In this document: piece after piece, positions 23,394 to 30,599 of the stretch
Position numbering within the stretch: the stretch's first letter is position 1
Layout of the letters: every line of letters begins with the position of its first letter
NCBI GenBank assembly: GCA_038230415.1
Contig: JBBRNH010000053.1
Location: 1-38,858, forward strand
Source: JBBRNH01 sp038230415
Lineage (GTDB): Bacteria; Bacteroidota; Bacteroidia; Cytophagales; Spirosomataceae
DNA: 38,858 nt
Direction: 5' to 3'
The notes under the pieces: model-generated
The model's database searches: none
What the model was told of the DNA's origin: nothing
What the model saw: only the letters and a program-made list of their open reading frames with translations
Made by a program: the position numbers and the translations under genes

Positions 23394-23434
23394 ATAATGA
23401 ATGCATTACCGAAATTACCGGGTTGAGGCTGTGG

Positions 23435-24082
23435 TCAGCGGTTGTTGATCAGGCCAACCAATACCAGCACCAAGCCCACAATAAAGGCCACTAAGCCGAT
23501 TACACCCAGGGTAGTACTACCGCCCAGCAGCCAGAGAATCAGCCCGATGAGACCCACAATCAGGCCAATCCGGGTGGTTCTGTCTAAGGCATTGGTCTTG
23601 TCGGGAGCCATCTGCCTGTTAATCCGGGCGTTCAATTTTTTGAGCATCAGCCGCGCCGTGAAACCCGCCTTTTGGGTCGGTGCTGCCGCCGTAGTGGGTG
23701 TCAGCGTGGCCTGTTGTTGGGCAGTTGCCAGCAGTTGCTGCACGCGGGCCACGTGTTTTTGTACGGCGCGGTTCCCGGTTACGGCTCGGCTGTTTGCGGC
23801 AACGGCCTCATCAAGTTGCTTGCTCACAATCTGAACGGCCACCACCGGCTCAACAGTCGAAACCGGCGCAGACGTTACATCGGTATTGAGAGTAGCAACC
23901 TGGGCCACTTCTGTCGACTGGTTTACAACGGGTTTCTCCGCAACCGGAGCCGCATTTTGGGCTGCCGGGCTGTGGTAGCTGACAGACGGGGTGCGCTGCA
24001 TAACGGCGTATTGACGACTGCACGAGCTAAGCAGGGCGGTGCCGGTCAAAGCCAGCAAGAGGTGTTTGGTAAACGATGCCAT
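23435..24082 (-). CDS. lipoprotein with C-terminal hydrophobic hairpin, unknown function
   Basis: A 215-residue protein. A lipoprotein signal ends at LSSC (lipid-modified Cys21). The middle (about 25-150) is low-complexity, rich in Ala, Val, Thr and Gln, with a likely helical stretch near 75-125. The C-terminus has two glycine-rich hydrophobic spans (about 171-188 and 192-212) joined by a tight turn. Such a C-terminal pair is found in several uncharacterised Cytophagales lipoproteins. A lipid anchor plus membrane spans suggests tethering between membranes or at one membrane; no function is assigned. Transcription probably ends at the perfect hairpin downstream. Confidence 0.75.
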   Translation of the reverse strand: MASFTKHLLLALTGTALLSSCSRQYAVMQRTPSVSYHSPAAQNAAPVAEKPVVNQSTEVAQVATLNTDVTSAPVSTVEPVVAVQIVSKQLDEAVAANSRAVTGNRAVQKHVARVQQLLATAQQQATLTPTTAAAPTQKAGFTARLMLKKLNARINRQMAPDKTNALDRTTRIGLIVGLIGLILWLLGGSTTLGVIGLVAFIVGLVLVLVGLINNR

Positions 24083-24207
24083 AATAAACGGATTACGTTA
24101 AGTGAAAAATTTGAGTTATCACGGTGTCTAACGCGCCCTCCGGCAAATTGTTAGTAATAATCGAAGGAACGGGACAATTGCCGGTATAACTCTCCTGCCC
24201 TACCCCG

Positions 24208-25446
24208 TTATGCCGCCGACCGCAGGCCAATCATGGCTGATTTACCGAACATAGTTTCGGCATAATCGAGCGAGACGGTGAACTCGGTTGTGCCCGTGCG
24301 CGAGGGCAATTCATACATCGCATCGAGAATAATTGACTCGCAGATGGCCCGCAATCCCCGCGCACCGAGCCGCAGTTCGAGTGCCTGATCGGCAATGAAA
24401 TTCAGCACGGCCTGATCCCAGTAGAGTTTGATACCCTCCATGGCAAAGAGTTTGTTGTATTGCTTGGTGAGGGCGTTGCGGGGGCCGGTCAGAATCTGAA
24501 ACAGCGCGTCGCGGTCGAGGGGTTCGAGGTTGGTCAGCACCGGCAACCGCCCGATGAGTTCCGGTATCAGCCCGAACGATTTCAAATCCTGGGCCGAGAT
24601 GAGCCGCATGAGCATCTTCCGGTCCGAAAAATCGTGCAGTTGCCGTTCGCCCGAAAACCCGATGGGCCGCGTATTGACGCGCTTGGCAATGTGCCGCTCA
24701 ATGCCGTCGAACGCCCCCCCGCAGATGAACAGAATGTTTTCGGTGTTGAGCGAAATCATCCGTTGGTCGGGGTGTTTGCGCCCGCCCTGCGGGGGTACAC
24801 TCACTACTGAGCCTTCCAGGAGTTTGAGCAACGCCTGCTGAACGCCCTCGCCCGATACATCGCGGGTGATACTGGGGTTGTCTGATTTGCGGGCTATTTT
24901 GTCAATTTCATCAATGTAAACAATGCCGCGCTCTGCCGCATTGATGTCATAATCAGCCGCCTGCAAGAGCCGCGTCAGAATGGTTTCAACGTCTTCGCCC
25001 ACGTAGCCGGCTTCGGTAATCACGGTGGCATCGGCAATGCAGAACGGCACCTCCAGGATTTTGGCAATGGTGCGGGCGAGGTAGGTTTTGCCCGTACCCG
25101 TTTCGCCCACCATCATCACGTTCGATTTTTCGATTGTCACCTCGTCCTCCTCGCCCGACGATGGTTGCATGAGCCGTTTGTAATGATTGTAAACGGCCAC
25201 GCAGAGTGACTTTTTGGCGGCATCCTGCCCAATCACATATTCGTCGAGGTGGGCTTTGAGTTGGGCGGGCTTCACGAGGTTGAGGTTGACGGCAACGGGT
25301 TCGGCCTCGATGGGGCGCATCTCCTCCAAAACAGCCTTATGCCCTTCTTCAACGCAGTAATTGCAGATGTGGGCATCCATGCCGGAGAGCAACAGCATGA
25401 CTTCATTTTTGCGTCGTCCGCAGAAAGAGCAGGTAATAGTTGACAT
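24208..25446 (-). CDS. clpX: ATP-dependent Clp protease ATP-binding subunit ClpX
   Basis: A 412-residue AAA+ unfoldase feeding substrates to ClpP. The start at 25446 is chosen because it places the C4 zinc-binding domain at the N-terminus (Cys6, Cys9, Cys28, Cys31); the frame runs upstream but adds an unrelated tail. Walker A is GETGTGKT (114-121), the pore loop is GYVG (147-150), Walker B is IVYIDEID (175-182), and the IGF ClpP-docking tripeptide is present in RPIGFSGE. Length and order match the family. No clpP is in the window, in contrast to the clpP-clpX pairing of many bacteria. Confidence 0.97.
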   Translation of the reverse strand: MSTITCSFCGRRKNEVMLLLSGMDAHICNYCVEEGHKAVLEEMRPIEAEPVAVNLNLVKPAQLKAHLDEYVIGQDAAKKSLCVAVYNHYKRLMQPSSGEEDEVTIEKSNVMMVGETGTGKTYLARTIAKILEVPFCIADATVITEAGYVGEDVETILTRLLQAADYDINAAERGIVYIDEIDKIARKSDNPSITRDVSGEGVQQALLKLLEGSVVSVPPQGGRKHPDQRMISLNTENILFICGGAFDGIERHIAKRVNTRPIGFSGERQLHDFSDRKMLMRLISAQDLKSFGLIPELIGRLPVLTNLEPLDRDALFQILTGPRNALTKQYNKLFAMEGIKLYWDQAVLNFIADQALELRLGARGLRAICESIILDAMYELPSRTGTTEFTVSLDYAETMFGKSAMIGLRSAA

Positions 25447-25553
25447 TGGCAGGCGCAGCAGAATTAGTAGAATTATGGTATTGATTGTTGCAAGAACGGC
25501 CCGAAACGCGGGAATGTTGGCACAGACGCACACAAAACACGGTTTAATACCAA

Positions 25554-25579
25554 AAAAGCCCCTCGTTGGAGGGGCTTTT
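25554..25579 (-). terminator. Rho-independent terminator after the tRNA-Glu fragment
   Basis: AAAAGCCCCTC pairs with GAGGGGCTTTT around a GTTG loop. Read on the minus strand the stem is followed by six T. It ends transcription from the toxin-antitoxin pair. Confidence 0.9.
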
Positions 25580-25590
25580 CGATTGATCGG

Positions 25591-25626
25591 GTGATCGATA
25601 CGGGACTTGAACCCGTGTTACTGCCG
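25591..25626 (-). repeat. 36-bp exact copy of the tRNA-Glu 3' half (attachment-site-like)
   Basis: This segment is identical to 26262-26297. On the minus strand it corresponds to tRNA-Glu from position 38 (just after the anticodon loop's A37) through the T arm, acceptor 3' strand, discriminator base and one further base. No 5' half is present. The first nine bases on the minus strand serve as the last two codons and stop codon of the toxin gene. Confidence 0.92.
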
Positions 25627-25977
25627 GACCAGCCGGATACGAAGTTGTTGGTTATCCAGAACCGAAAAATTAGCGAGTAGCTCTTCGTAACGGTCAAGAA
25701 TTATAGGGACTACAAAATTCGCTTTCGCTTTGGTATCGAACATATCGAGCCGGAGTAACAAAACGCCCCGATGTTCCATTTTTAGTCGGAAGACAAGTTC
25801 CCCAAAGTCTTTGTCTTCTGTCAACAGCAGTGCATTCTGAGCGACAGCGATTTGCAGTACTTGTTCGTCGGGAATGCTGTGGGCATTGTCAAGAATGGAG
25901 AATACGGCAACGCCTGAGTCACGAAGCCGACTGATGATTGGATAATCAACGCTTTCGTCGGCTACGATATGTCTCAT
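25618..25977 (-). CDS. DUF5615 PIN-like toxin
   Basis: A 119-residue protein of the PIN-like DUF5615 family, predicted RNases acting as toxins. It has the N-terminal acidic motif VADESVD (5-11) and the central LLTEDKDFGELVF (51-63) with clustered acidic residues (Glu54, Asp55, Asp57), as expected for a metal-dependent PIN fold. It overlaps the DUF433 gene by four bases (ATGA), the standard arrangement for this toxin-antitoxin pair. Its terminal codons CGG CAG TAA lie inside the 36-bp tRNA-Glu fragment, so the C-terminus (RQ) was set by the recombination that placed it there. The usual family length is similar, so activity is probably kept. Confidence 0.88.
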   Translation of the reverse strand: MRHIVADESVDYPIISRLRDSGVAVFSILDNAHSIPDEQVLQIAVAQNALLLTEDKDFGELVFRLKMEHRGVLLLRLDMFDTKAKANFVVPIILDRYEELLANFSVLDNQQLRIRLVRQ

Positions 25978-26201
25978 ACCATTTCAACGATGCGCTCGTG
26001 GCTTACGCTGTCGGAAGCCATTAATAAGCAGGCGTTTATAGCCTCATCAGTTAGACGGGGATAGGCCTCGAAGAGGTAGGTTCGGGTGGCCCCTTTGCCT
26101 AATTTTTCGAGGATCAAATCAACCGGAATTCGCGTACCGCGAATAACGGGCTTGCCAAAAAGAACATCCGGCGTTGCAGTAATGTACGTTTGCCAATTCA
26201 T
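25974..26201 (-). CDS. DUF433 antitoxin
   Basis: A 75-residue DUF433 protein with the hallmark GKPVIRGTRIPVDLILEKL (16-34) and YPRLTDEAINACL (47-59), a small helix-turn-helix-like fold. It precedes and overlaps the DUF5615 toxin gene and is presumed to neutralise it and to repress the operon. There is no clear TAnnTTTG element in the 60 bases upstream; the tRNA terminator at 26224-26248 lies between it and tRNA-Glu, so some transcription could come from tRNA read-through. Confidence 0.9.
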   Translation of the reverse strand: MNWQTYITATPDVLFGKPVIRGTRIPVDLILEKLGKGATRTYLFEAYPRLTDEAINACLLMASDSVSHERIVEMV

Positions 26202-26223
26202 AGTTTTAGGCGAAAATAGACAA

Positions 26224-26248
26224 AAGCCCTGGCAAATTACCAGGGCTT
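26224..26248 (-). terminator. hairpin terminator downstream of tRNA-Glu
   Basis: AAGCCCTGG pairs with CCAGGGCTT around a 7-base loop. On the minus strand it is followed by a short T run. It lies 15 bases after the tRNA 3' end. Confidence 0.75.
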
Positions 26249-26262
26249 CCGTTACACGTTAG

Positions 26263-26334
26263 TGATCGATACGGGACTTGAACCCGTGTTACTGCCGTGA
26301 AAGGGCAGTGTCCTAACCGCTAGACGAATCGACC
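26263..26334 (-). tRNA. tRNA-Glu(UUC)
   Basis: The minus strand folds as a complete 72-nt cloverleaf: acceptor GGTCGAT with ATCGATC (one G-U), anticodon stem CTGCC/GGCAG, anticodon TTC (plus-strand 26299-26301), T arm with GGGTTCAAGTCCC, and discriminator A. CCA is not encoded. Its 3' half is duplicated at 25591-25626. Confidence 0.95.
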
Positions 26335-26539
26335 GTCTTTGTAAAAAGACCCAACGTTTTCGGCGTTAAAACCGCTGCGTTGGCGAATCGTGGTGCAAAA
26401 GTACGCATAAAATAATTCGACGCAACAGCACCCGTTGATTTTTAGGTACTATTTGAGGAGAATAACCCCCGCACCGTTGCAACGGTACAAGCTCATGACG
26501 TTTTAGATGCCAAAATCGCTATGTATCAATTGCCCCGTT

Positions 26540-26547
26540 TATCTTTG
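26540..26547 (+). promoter_or_regulatory. -7 promoter element TATCTTTG for the M14 peptidase gene
   Basis: An exact match to TAnnTTTG, 30 bases before the inferred TTG start codon. The stretch 26335-26539 between tRNA-Glu and this element shows no gene. Confidence 0.55.
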
Positions 26548-26608
26548 AAACTTTAACACTCTGAAACTTTACAACTTTGGGACGCTACAACGCCAAGACG
26601 CTACAACA
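26546..26608 (+). repeat. 8-bp-periodic repeat spanning the M14 start codon
   Basis: Read in octamers: GAAACTTT, AACACTCT, GAAACTTT, ACAACTTT, GGGACGCT, ACAACGCC, AAGACGCT, ACAAC. The repeat starts beside the -7 element and runs through the leader, the TTG start and the first ten or so codons of the signal peptide. Confidence 0.7.
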
Positions 26609-29189
26609 ATGCCTGCTTCTGCTCCTGACACTTTGCACATTGTGCTGCCCGCCAATCCTCCTGGCCCAAACCACCATCACACCGCCCAAAGAATTCTTAG
26701 GTTATGGCATCGGCGAACGCTTCACACCGCATCACCGCGTGGTGGCCTACGCCGAACTCGTGGCCCGGCAGGTTCCCAACCGCGTCAAAATCCTGCCCTA
26801 CGGCCAGACCTACGAAGGTCGCCCGCTGATGGCCGTTGTGATCAGCAGCGAGACCAATATGGCCCGGATTGACGAAATCCGTACCGATAACCTAAAACGG
26901 GTTGGCTTGGTGGCCGGTAAACCGTCGACCAACGCGCAACCGGCCATTTCTTGGCTCAGTTATAACGTGCATGGTAACGAAGCCGTCAGTTCAGAAGCGT
27001 TTATGGACGTGCTGTATCAGTTGTTAGACACCAAAAACGCGGTGTCGCAAAAGATTCTGAACACGTCCGTTGTGGTGCTTGACCCTGACCTGAATCCCGA
27101 CGGCCACGACCGCTACGTGAACTGGTACAACCAGATGGTGGGCCGCACGTTTGACCCCGCGCCAGCCGCCCGCGAACATCAGGAACCCTGGCCCGGTGGC
27201 CGCTATACGCACTATTATTTTGATCCCAACCGCGACTGGGCCTGGCAAACCCAGGAGATTACCCGGCAGCGCATGGCCCTCTACCACCAGTGGATGCCCC
27301 ACCTGCACGGCGATTTTCACGAGATGGGCGTAGAAAGCCCGTATTATTTCGCGCCCTCGGCCAAGCCGTTTCACGAAGACATCACCAAGTTTCAGCGCGA
27401 TTTCCAGAATACCATCGGGCAGTATTGCAGCCGTTATTTCGACCGCAATGGCTGGCTGTATTACACCCGCGAACGCTTCGATTTGTTTTATCCGAGCTAC
27501 GGCGACACCTGGCCGACCTACAACGGAGCCATCGGCATGACCTACGAACAGGGCGGCTCTGGCCGGGCCGGGTTAGGGGTGCTGAAGGCCGACGGCGACA
27601 CGCTCACCCTCCGGCAGCGCATTGACCACCACGTGGCCGCGAGCATCGCCACGCTCGAATCCGTTGCCGACCGCCCCGCCGAAGTCGTGAAAGCGTTTGG
27701 TGATTTTTTCGATAAGTCACAGACTAACCCGGTGGGCGCATTTAAGACCTACGTCGTAAAAAACACCGGTGATGCGGGTAAACTAAAGTCGCTGAAACAA
27801 CTCTTGGCCCTCAATCAGATTCGGTATGGTACGGCGGGCAAAGCCCAGAGCATCAGTACGGGCGGGTTTGACTATTTTTCGCAAAAGACCGACAAACCCA
27901 TTTCGATAGCTGCCGAAGACCTCATTATCAGCGCGTTTCAACCAAAATCAACGCTGTTGAAAATTCTGTTCGAGCCAAAGTCGGCCCTCGAAGATTCGGT
28001 CACATACGACATCACGGCCTGGTCGCTGCCCTACGCCTACGGCCTGCCCACGTTTGGTTTAACAAGCCAGTTATCAGTGATCAGTGATCAGTTATCAGGA
28101 ACCAATAAGCCACAAACCACAAACGACAAACCACAAACGACCCGCCCCTACGCTTACCTCGTGCGCTGGCAATCAATGCCATCGGTGCAGGTGCTGGCGG
28201 GGCTGCTGAAACAGAAAGTAAAGGTGCGGGCGGCAGAAAAGCCATTTGAGATGGCGGGCAAACCCTACGAAGCCGGTACGCTGCTCATCACGCGGGCCGG
28301 TAATGAACAACTCGGCGAGCGGTTCGACGCGCTGGTGCTGGCCGAAGCCGCCAAAGCCGACATTACGGCCACGCCCGTTATCACCGGCTTTGTCACGAAA
28401 GGCTCTGATTTCGGCTCTGATTTTGTGATGCAGTTAAAAGCACCCCGCGTTGGCTCCATCGTGGGCGACGTTACGGCAGCCCCTGCCGCCGGGGAGGTCT
28501 GGCATTATTTCGATCAGGAACTCAACTTCCCCGTTACGTTGCTCAACGGCAGCGACCTAAACCCGGTTGCGCTCAGCAAGTTAGACATTCTGGTGATGCC
28601 CAACGGCTCCGGCTATGGCCGCCTGATGACCGACAAAAACCTGACCGTGCTGAAAGACTGGATTCGGGCGGGCGGTAAACTCATCGCCCTGGAATCTGCC
28701 GCCGACGCACTGGCCGGGAAAGCCGATTTTGAGTTGAAGGAGAAAGAAGAAAAGAGCGACAAAGACAAGGACAAAGATAAGGGGGATACAAAAAAGAAAA
28801 CCGCGACCGATTCGCTGAAAACCTACGCCGAACGCGAGCGCGTGGCCGTGTCAGACGAAACGCCCGGCAGTATCTACCGCATTGCCCTCGACACTACCCA
28901 CCCGCTGGCCTTTGGCCTCGGCAAAAATTACTACGCATTAGTGCAGGAGACCCACAATTTTGACCTGCTCAAAGACGGCTGGAATGTGGGCTACCTCAAA
29001 GCCGACAACTACGTGGCCGGGTTTGCGGGCCGCAACGCCAAAGAAAAACTCAAACAAACCCTCTCGATGGGCGTTCAGCAATTAGGCCGGGGGCAGGTTG
29101 TTTACCTCGCCGACGACCCCCTGTTCCGGGGCTTTTGGTATGCGGGCAAACTGCTCTTCGCCAACGCGGTGTTTATGGTGGGAAATTAA
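26577..29189 (+). CDS. secreted M14 family zinc carboxypeptidase
   Basis: An 870-residue exported metallopeptidase. The only usable start is TTG at 26577, because the frame is closed at 26562 and has no earlier ATG; the signal peptide core is CLLLLLTLCTLCCPP ending near LLAQ. The M14 zinc ligands are HGNE (His132, Glu135) and a downstream His in PHLHGDFHEMG (241-251); the catalytic glutamate is Glu324 in MTYEQGG. The C-terminal half includes a class I glutamine-amidotransferase-like fold (LDILVMPNGSGYG to GGKLIALESAAD). Residues about 498-522 are encoded by a 7-bp-periodic repeat, and residues about 720-745 are a lysine/aspartate-rich low-complexity stretch. The next gene begins 2 bases after the stop, so the two are probably co-transcribed. 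Confidence 0.88.
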   Translation: MGRYNAKTLQQCLLLLLTLCTLCCPPILLAQTTITPPKEFLGYGIGERFTPHHRVVAYAELVARQVPNRVKILPYGQTYEGRPLMAVVISSETNMARIDEIRTDNLKRVGLVAGKPSTNAQPAISWLSYNVHGNEAVSSEAFMDVLYQLLDTKNAVSQKILNTSVVVLDPDLNPDGHDRYVNWYNQMVGRTFDPAPAAREHQEPWPGGRYTHYYFDPNRDWAWQTQEITRQRMALYHQWMPHLHGDFHEMGVESPYYFAPSAKPFHEDITKFQRDFQNTIGQYCSRYFDRNGWLYYTRERFDLFYPSYGDTWPTYNGAIGMTYEQGGSGRAGLGVLKADGDTLTLRQRIDHHVAASIATLESVADRPAEVVKAFGDFFDKSQTNPVGAFKTYVVKNTGDAGKLKSLKQLLALNQIRYGTAGKAQSISTGGFDYFSQKTDKPISIAAEDLIISAFQPKSTLLKILFEPKSALEDSVTYDITAWSLPYAYGLPTFGLTSQLSVISDQLSGTNKPQTTNDKPQTTRPYAYLVRWQSMPSVQVLAGLLKQKVKVRAAEKPFEMAGKPYEAGTLLITRAGNEQLGERFDALVLAEAAKADITATPVITGFVTKGSDFGSDFVMQLKAPRVGSIVGDVTAAPAAGEVWHYFDQELNFPVTLLNGSDLNPVALSKLDILVMPNGSGYGRLMTDKNLTVLKDWIRAGGKLIALESAADALAGKADFELKEKEEKSDKDKDKDKGDTKKKTATDSLKTYAERERVAVSDETPGSIYRIALDTTHPLAFGLGKNYYALVQETHNFDLLKDGWNVGYLKADNYVAGFAGRNAKEKLKQTLSMGVQQLGRGQVVYLADDPLFRGFWYAGKLLFANAVFMVGN
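28068..28143 (+). repeat. 7-bp-periodic repeat inserted in frame in the M14 gene
   Basis: Successive heptamers are CAGTTAT, CAGTGAT, CAGTGAT, CAGTTAT, CAGGAAC, CAATAAG, CCACAAA, CCACAAA, CGACAAA, CCACAAA, then CGACCC. It codes for SQLSVISDQLSGTNKPQTTN and DKPQTT without breaking the frame. Confidence 0.9.
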
Positions 29190-29191
29190 TT

Positions 29192-30403
29192 ATGCAGGAC
29201 GTTATTATCATCGGGGGCGGGTTGGCCGGTTTGGTCAGTGCGCTTGAATTCAGGCGGGCGGGCATCGGCGTGACCCTCATCGAGCGCAAGACGTACCCCA
29301 CGCACCGGGTCTGTGGTGAATACGTCTCCAACGAAGTAAAACCGTACCTCGAATCATTGGGGGTTGATTTGGCCGCGCTCGGAGCCGCCACCATCACCGA
29401 ATTTGAACTCACGGCACCGTCGGGGCGGGCGTTGCGGGCTGCGCTTGACTTAGGCGGGTTTGGCATCAGCCGTTACACGTTGGATTTAGCGCTGTATCAG
29501 CTTGGGCAGGCCGCCGGGGTTGATTTTATGCTGGGCAAAACCGTAGAATCAGTGATGAGTGATGGGTGTGAGGTGGTGGGTGTAGCGAAAACGGCAAACC
29601 ACAAACCACAAACCACAACTCCATTTACCGTTACCCTTACCGACGGACAAACGCGGGATGCCCGGCTCGTGATTGGCGCGTTTGGCAAACGGTCACGGCT
29701 CGATAAATCACTGAACCGGGCATTTATCGCCCAGCCCTCGCCCTACGTTGGCGTAAAATACCATATTACTATCGGCGCGGCCCAGCCCTTTCCAACCAAT
29801 CAGATTTCGCTGCATAACTTCCGGGATGGCTACTGCGGGATGTCGGCTATCGAGGACGATAAATACTGTTTGTGCTACCTCACCACCCGCGCCAACGTCC
29901 GGCAATACGGCAACATTGCCGCTATGGAACGGGCGGTGCTGTGGCAAAATCCGCGTTTGCGCGACGTGTTCGAACACGCCGAATTTCTGTATGACAAGCC
30001 CGAAGTCATCAACGAAATCTCGTTTGCGCCAAAGTCGGCCATCGAGAATCACGTGCTGATGGCCGGTGATTCTGCCGGACTGATTACGCCCCTCTGCGGC
30101 AACGGCATGGCGATGGCAATTCACGGCGCGAAACTCGTTAGTGACCTGTCAATCAAGTATTTACAAGGCAACCAGGCCCGCCACGAACTCGAAAACGAGT
30201 ATCAGCGGGCCTGGTCAGCGTTGTTTGCCCGACGGTTGTGGGTGGGCCGAACGGTGCAGAAACTCTTTGGAAACGAGCGCGTATCCGAATTAGCCGTCCG
30301 CATTTTTGGGGCCGTGAAGCCCGCCCTGCGGGGCGTGATGCAGCAAACACACGGCTCGGTAATTCCGGTTGGGCAAACCGAACAACGTGCCAACACCGTC
30401 TGA
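29192..30403 (+). CDS. FAD-dependent oxidoreductase (geranylgeranyl-reductase-like)
   Basis: A 403-residue flavoprotein. The start at 29192 gives MQDVIIIGGGLAGLVSALEF, with the GxGxxG FAD-binding motif at residues 8-13; an in-frame ATG upstream lies inside the M14 gene and is not used. VCGEYVSNEV (about 44-53) and GDSAGLITPLCGNGMAMAI (near 290-308) are the two signature regions of the geranylgeranyl reductase / tryptophan-halogenase-like group. The substrate is unknown; relatives in Bacteroidota sit in polyketide or lipid-modifying clusters, but none is seen here. Residues about 120-143 come from a 7-bp-periodic repeat between two conserved beta strands. It is probably translated with the M14 gene (2-base gap). 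Confidence 0.87.
   Translation: MQDVIIIGGGLAGLVSALEFRRAGIGVTLIERKTYPTHRVCGEYVSNEVKPYLESLGVDLAALGAATITEFELTAPSGRALRAALDLGGFGISRYTLDLALYQLGQAAGVDFMLGKTVESVMSDGCEVVGVAKTANHKPQTTTPFTVTLTDGQTRDARLVIGAFGKRSRLDKSLNRAFIAQPSPYVGVKYHITIGAAQPFPTNQISLHNFRDGYCGMSAIEDDKYCLCYLTTRANVRQYGNIAAMERAVLWQNPRLRDVFEHAEFLYDKPEVINEISFAPKSAIENHVLMAGDSAGLITPLCGNGMAMAIHGAKLVSDLSIKYLQGNQARHELENEYQRAWSALFARRLWVGRTVQKLFGNERVSELAVRIFGAVKPALRGVMQQTHGSVIPVGQTEQRANTV
29549..29619 (+). repeat. 7-bp-periodic repeat inserted in frame in the FAD oxidoreductase gene
   Basis: Heptamers TCAGTGA, TGAGTGA, TGGGTGT, GAGGTGG, TGGGTGT are followed by an 11-base spacer and then CAAACCA three times. The encoded segment is SVMSDGCEVVGVAKTANHKP plus QTT. 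The CAAACCA unit is a phase shift of the CCACAAA unit in the M14 gene. Confidence 0.88.
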
Positions 30404-30426
30404 TTGGTGCGTCGTCAAAAACAGGT

Positions 30427-30579
30427 TCAGATCGGGGTGAGGTGATTGCTGCCCGGCCCAGTGGTGCACACCCGATACCAGCCCGAACACGCCCACGCCA
30501 ACACCTGCTGAACCGGATCGGGCAACTCGGTCAGTAAGGCTCCTATGTTAGTGAGCAAGGAGTGTAGCATCCGGTTCAT
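30427..30579 (-). CDS. possible small protein, 50 residues
   Basis: An ATG at 30579 opens a 50-residue frame (MNRMLHSLLTNIGALLTELP, then DPVQQVLAWACSGWYRVCTT). It has an amphipathic helical start and two cysteines. No family is recognised. It fills most of the 196-base gap between the FAD gene and the metallo-hydrolase stop and is on the metallo-hydrolase strand. It may be a remnant or chance. Confidence 0.25.
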   Translation of the reverse strand: MNRMLHSLLTNIGALLTELPDPVQQVLAWACSGWYRVCTTGPGSNHLTPI

Positions 30580-30599
30580 TTTCACTGATTTTGGGTTTG

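Noticed and set aside
26546..26608. CRISPR array
   Set aside because: Unit length is 8 bp with no spacers; the other repeats have 7-, 8- or 24-bp periods or are palindromes, and no cas genes are present.
26609..26872. ATG-started 87-residue frame at the beginning of the M14 gene
   Set aside because: It is out of frame with the peptidase, rich in Pro/Arg, and covers the conserved zinc-peptidase N-terminal region.
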